This document shows positions 34,474 to 37,855 of a DNA stretch of 37,855 nt, one piece after another; the stretch's first letter is position 1; each line of letters starts with the position of its first letter. This DNA is from Leisingera sp. JC1 (lineage in GTDB: Bacteria > Pseudomonadota > Alphaproteobacteria > Rhodobacterales > Rhodobacteraceae): contig NZ_LYUZ01000024.1 in assembly GCF_001679925.1 (NCBI RefSeq), positions 1,015 to 38,869 on the forward strand. The letters run 5' to 3'. A program made the position numbers and the translations under genes. A model generated the notes under the pieces. The model saw nothing but the letters and a program-made list of their open reading frames with translations, was not told the origin of the DNA and ran no database searches.

Positions 34474-36054
34474 ATGATTGCACGGATTCTCACATCGGTT
34501 GCGGCCCTGGCCCTGACCGCCGGCACCGCGGCGGCGGAGTACAAGCTGACCATCCTGCACACCAACGACTTTCATTCGCGGTTTGAGCCGATCAACAAAT
34601 ACGACAGCACCTGCGACGCAGAGGACCAGGCCGAGGGCAAGTGTTTCGGCGGCACCGCGCGGCTGGTGACGGCTATCGCGGACGCGCGGGGGCGGGCGGA
34701 GAACTCGATCCTGGTAGACGGCGGCGACCAGTTTCAGGGCTCGCTGTTCTATACCTACTACAAGGGCAAGGCCGCGGCGGAGTTCATGACCAAGCTGGGA
34801 TATGACGGGATGACCGTCGGCAACCATGAGTTCGACGACGGGCCGGAGGTGCTGCGCGGCTTCATGGATGCGGTGGGTTTTCCGGTGCTGATGTCGAATG
34901 TGGATGTGTCAGAGGAACCGGTGCTGGCGGATGTGCTGAAGAAATCCACGGTGATCGAGCGGGGCGGTGAGAAAATCGGCCTGATCGGGCTGACGCCGGA
35001 GGATACGCATGAGCTGGCAAGCCCCGGCAAGAACGTGCATTTCTCCGATCCCGTGGCGGCGGTGCAGGCGGAGGTGGACAGGCTGACCGCCGAGGGCGTG
35101 AATAAGATCGTGGTGCTCAGCCACTCCGGCTATGGCGTTGATCAGCGCGTGGCGGCAGAGACCACCGGGGTGGACGTGATCGTCGGCGGGCATTCAAACA
35201 CTTACCTTTCCAACACTTCCGAGAAGGCCGCGGGGCCTTATCCGACCGTGGTGAACGGGGTGCAGATCGTGCAGGCTTATGCCTATGGCAAGTTCCTGGG
35301 CGAGCTGAACGTGACGTTTGACGATGCGGGCAATGTTGTGAGCACCAGCGGCGAGCCGCTTATCATGGATGCCGCAGTCAGCGAGGATGCGGCGACCCTC
35401 GACCGGATCGCGGAACTCGCGCAGCCGCTGGATGAGATCCGAAACAAGGTGGTGGCAGAGGCCGCGGAACCCATCGAAGGCAGCCGCGATGTGTGCCGTG
35501 TGCAGGAGTGCCCGATGGGCAATCTGGTGGCTGATGCGATGCTGGACCGGGTCAAGGATCAGGGCGTTACCATCGCCATTGCCAACTCCGGCGGTATCCG
35601 CGCCAGCCTGGATGCGGGAGATGTCACCATGGGCGAGGTGCTGACCATCTTGCCGTTCCAGAACACGCTCTCGACGTTCCAGATAGACGGCAAGACGCTG
35701 GTTGAGGCGCTGGAAAACGGCGTCAGCCAGGTGGAGGACATCAAGGGCCGCTTCCCGCAGGTGGCCGGGCTGAAATTCAGCTGGGACAGCTCCGCCGCGC
35801 CGAACGAAGGCCGTGTCACCGAGGTGATGGTGGCAGAAGGCGATGGGTTTGTGCCGGTTGATCCGGCCAAGATCTATGTGGTGGTTACCAATGACTATGT
35901 CCGCAATGGCGGTGACGGCTATGCGATGTTCGAGGGCGACGACAAGAACGCCTATGATTTCGGACCCGACTTGGCGGATGTGCTGGCGGAATACCTTGCT
36001 GCGCAAGGCCCCTATACGCCCTATACCGACGGGCGCATTTCGCAGGTGAAATAG
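34474..36054 (+). CDS. Secreted bifunctional metallophosphatase / 5'-nucleotidase
   Basis: A 526-residue UshA/NadN-like hydrolase. A signal peptide MIARILTSVAALALTAGTAAA is cleaved about residue 21. The metallophosphatase domain shows ILHTNDFHSR (Asp32, His34), DGGDQFQGS (Asp85), VGNHEFDDG (Asn117, His118), LSHSGYGVD and GGHSN. The C-terminal 5'-nucleotidase domain has ANSGGIRAS and VVTNDYVRNGGDGYAMF. Cys47 and Cys57 could form a disulfide. It dephosphorylates extracellular or periplasmic nucleotides, supplying nucleosides and phosphate, which fits the salvage genes elsewhere in the window. The start follows AACAACGGGAG. A 38-bp palindrome lies after the stop. Confidence 0.93.
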   Translation: MIARILTSVAALALTAGTAAAEYKLTILHTNDFHSRFEPINKYDSTCDAEDQAEGKCFGGTARLVTAIADARGRAENSILVDGGDQFQGSLFYTYYKGKAAAEFMTKLGYDGMTVGNHEFDDGPEVLRGFMDAVGFPVLMSNVDVSEEPVLADVLKKSTVIERGGEKIGLIGLTPEDTHELASPGKNVHFSDPVAAVQAEVDRLTAEGVNKIVVLSHSGYGVDQRVAAETTGVDVIVGGHSNTYLSNTSEKAAGPYPTVVNGVQIVQAYAYGKFLGELNVTFDDAGNVVSTSGEPLIMDAAVSEDAATLDRIAELAQPLDEIRNKVVAEAAEPIEGSRDVCRVQECPMGNLVADAMLDRVKDQGVTIAIANSGGIRASLDAGDVTMGEVLTILPFQNTLSTFQIDGKTLVEALENGVSQVEDIKGRFPQVAGLKFSWDSSAAPNEGRVTEVMVAEGDGFVPVDPAKIYVVVTNDYVRNGGDGYAMFEGDDKNAYDFGPDLADVLAEYLAAQGPYTPYTDGRISQVK

Positions 36055-36075
36055 GCTGTGGCATTTAGGTCCGAA

Positions 36076-36113
36076 CCTGTCCGAATGTTTCGCGCGCGAA
36101 ACATTCGGACAGG
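36076..36113. repeat. 38-bp perfect palindrome after the 5'-nucleotidase gene
   Basis: CCTGTCCGAATGTTTCGCG is followed immediately by its exact reverse complement. The transcript would fold into a long hairpin with a GTTTCG-CGCG-CGAAAC tip. There is no T-tract directly after it, so it may act as a transcript-end stabiliser or Rho-dependent stop rather than an intrinsic terminator. Confidence 0.7.
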
Positions 36114-36216
36114 AGGGCTGCCGCATTATCTTTAGGCATCCTTAACCTTCGCCGGCCCTTCGTTAACGGGCTGGCGGGGACTTTCGCCTGCCGCGCGGCC
36201 ATGGCAGAATGATGCC

Positions 36217-36525
36217 ATGGACCACCCGCTGATCGACCTCATCAATGCCCGCATCGAAGCCGCCGAGAAGGACGGCGCCTTTGACAATCTGGCGGGCGCA
36301 GGCAAGCCGCTGCCGGACTGCGACGACCCGGAGAATGAGCTGGTCAACCGGCTGGTGCGCGAGAGCGGCGGGGTGCCGGAATTCGTCAGCCTGTCGCGAG
36401 AGCTGCAGCGGCTGCGGGCGGAGCTGCGCGAGGCCGGCGACCGCAGCCGCCGGCAGGAGATCCTGAAAGAGATGTCGATGATGGACGCGCGGATCGAAAT
36501 CGCGCGCAAGGCTTACACGAAGTAA
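36217..36525 (+). CDS. DUF1992 (DnaJ-C28 homologous) protein
   Basis: A 102-residue protein with IDLINARIEAAEKDGAFDNLAGAGKPLP near the N-terminus (residues 6-33), the core of the DUF1992 family. A basic helical C-terminal part follows (RELQRLRAELREAG, MMDARIEIARKAY). It is small, soluble and of unknown role. It lies between the nucleotidase and the convergent TPR-sulfotransferase gene, with only 6 bases between its stop and that gene's stop. Confidence 0.85.
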   Translation: MDHPLIDLINARIEAAEKDGAFDNLAGAGKPLPDCDDPENELVNRLVRESGGVPEFVSLSRELQRLRAELREAGDRSRRQEILKEMSMMDARIEIARKAYTK

Positions 36526-36531
36526 CTTCTG

Positions 36532-37855
36532 TTAATCTTTGATTTCCGGCCAGATTTCCGGGTCCAACCCGTCGATGAAGGGCGCAAGGACATCGGCGTA
36601 TTTTTCCCATTTGCCGATTGAGCGCGTGTGCGCTGTCTGGCGGACCTGGGTGTTCGACAGTGTCAGCACCTGGCCCTCGTGGCGTTCCGGGTGGGCCATA
36701 TCCTCGACCCAGTCCAGCCCGCAGAACGCGGCCAGCTTGCGGCTTTCGCCCTCGATATCGGCAACGAAGCTTTCATAGCGCAGGTCATGGATTCGCCCCG
36801 GCATCACCTGCCGCCAGTGCTGCATCAGCCGGCCATAGAGGTTGATGCGGTGCGCCATCGCCTTGAGGTCGTAAGCGTAGGTGAGCGAGCTGCCGGAGAA
36901 ATAGCCGCGCCAGATCGACAGCGCCACATCGCGCGGGTCGCGGCAAAGATGAACAAACCGTGCATCCGGGTAAGCGGTGCCAAGGTGGCCCAGCAGGCGG
37001 TAGTTGTCGGGCATCTTGTCGACATAGACCGCGGTGCCTTCGGGCATTTCCGGCAGGCGGCTGATGTCCTCTGCCACGAAATTGCGGGCGGCCTCGGGCG
37101 TGAAGTCCTGATCCCTTTCGATAAAGGGGTGCAGCAGGAAGGCCGGCACGCCGCGCTCGCCCAAGGGGAACACGTCGGGGTGGAGGCCGATCACGGTTTC
37201 CGTCAGGGTGGTGCCGGAGCGGGGCATCCCCACCACATAGATCGGGCGCGGGCCGTCTGCTGCGGTCTCTGCCGGGGTGATCTGATCCGGGAAGGCCGCC
37301 ATGATGCGAGTGAACTGGCGCTCGCTTTCCTCGTAGTCATAGGGGGTCTGGGCGGCCATACAGGCGTTGGCTTCGTCATTGTGGGCGGCAAATGCTTCCT
37401 TGTCGCCCGCCTGATCGGCGATCCGGGCGAGCGCAAAGCTGACGTTCGCACGGTCCAGCGAACGCGGCGCGGCAGCTTTCAGCGCCTTTTGCGCGATGGG
37501 CAGCAGCTCTGCGTTCTGGTCGCGGCTGCTGATGCGGGCCAGCATCTCCAGCACCTGGGTGTCCTTGGGGTCCAGCTCCATCAGCGCCAGGCACTGCTCG
37601 CGCGCGGCATCGCTTTCGCCGTTGGAAATAAGCTGGCTGGCCAGGCGGCGGCGGGCCTCCACGTTCTGGGGGGCCACGGCGACGGCCTTCTGGGCGGCCT
37701 CGGTGGCCTCGTCCTGGCGCATCAGGCGGGCCAGCAGAAGGCTGGCGTTCTGCAGCGCGTCGGCATCGTTGGGGTTCACCTTGAGCGCGGCCTGGTAATC
37801 CGCCAGCGTGGCCTTTTCATCGCCGAGCGTGTTCCAGGCCGTCGCGCGCAGCCGC
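36532..37855 (-). CDS. TPR-repeat sulfotransferase, N-terminus beyond the window
   Basis: The visible 440 residues have tetratricopeptide repeats (about the first 170 visible residues, with ADYQAALKVNPNDADAL and AQKAVAVAPQNVEARRRLA units). A sulfotransferase domain follows with the PAPS loop YVVGMPRSGTTLTE and the 3'-phosphate motif FVHLCRDPRDVALSIWRG. The fused TPR-sulfotransferase plan is common in alphaproteobacteria; acceptors are unknown. The frame is open to the window edge, so an internal GTG at 37779 is not treated as the true start. It converges with the DUF1992 gene. Confidence 0.87.
   Translation of the reverse strand, partial: RLRATAWNTLGDEKATLADYQAALKVNPNDADALQNASLLLARLMRQDEATEAAQKAVAVAPQNVEARRRLASQLISNGESDAAREQCLALMELDPKDTQVLEMLARISSRDQNAELLPIAQKALKAAAPRSLDRANVSFALARIADQAGDKEAFAAHNDEANACMAAQTPYDYEESERQFTRIMAAFPDQITPAETAADGPRPIYVVGMPRSGTTLTETVIGLHPDVFPLGERGVPAFLLHPFIERDQDFTPEAARNFVAEDISRLPEMPEGTAVYVDKMPDNYRLLGHLGTAYPDARFVHLCRDPRDVALSIWRGYFSGSSLTYAYDLKAMAHRINLYGRLMQHWRQVMPGRIHDLRYESFVADIEGESRKLAAFCGLDWVEDMAHPERHEGQVLTLSNTQVRQTAHTRSIGKWEKYADVLAPFIDGLDPEIWPEIKD

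Overview
The window reads as a chromosomal segment from a marine Rhodobacteraceae of the Roseobacter group, close to Leisingera, Phaeobacter or Ruegeria. The assignment rests on high GC, gene content and protein wording, not on any database search. It is dense with housekeeping and catabolic genes. I see no rRNA or tRNA gene, phage, insertion sequence, CRISPR array or plasmid module.

Layout. 1-3000: 5' end of glyA, divergent NAD kinase, and an amidase. 3143-8010 (minus strand): propionyl-CoA synthetase prpE, a GFA-family zinc protein and NADP malic enzyme maeB. 8174-9259: a three-domain VOC plus double-cupin protein. 9365-12981: pyrimidine/nucleoside salvage cdd-deoA-deoB and upp. 13155-16418: a SPOR-domain envelope protein, a methyltransferase, and a membrane-anchored protein that looks like a dead M48 peptidase. 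16524-20818: an acyl-CoA synthetase, a DMT transporter, a sulfotransferase and a degenerate Hint-domain protein. 20898-30081 (minus strand): a large acyl-CoA oxidation cluster with fadJ-type enzyme, cupin, thiolase, GST, LCAD-like dehydrogenase, a small RHH-like protein, a DmdC/FadE-like dehydrogenase and two MerR regulators. 30205-32466: two hotdog thioesterases and a MATE exporter. 32579-34310 (minus strand): an overlapping DUF952-pyrD-arsC operon. 34474-37855: secreted 5'-nucleotidase, a DUF1992 protein and a partial TPR-sulfotransferase.

How it works together. Several units feed short acyl units and nucleosides into central metabolism. PrpE activates propionate, MaeB links C4 acids to pyruvate, the acyl-CoA cluster degrades acyl-CoAs, and secreted 5'-nucleotidase plus cdd-deoA-deoB-upp recover nucleosides and bases.

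The best regulatory observations are three. Two 16-bp sites, each one base from the E. coli RutR consensus, precede cdd and upp. A cluster of TTTGCAAA motifs (the PccR/ScfR motif type) lies upstream of prpE. A TTACGT-TT-ACGTAA palindrome precedes a MerR gene of the acyl-CoA cluster. Non-coding novelty is concentrated in short hairpin repeats: a multi-hairpin composite in two copies, a 38-bp perfect palindrome, and three copies of a GGAGTATTT-type element. I did not find a clearly new defence or mobile system.
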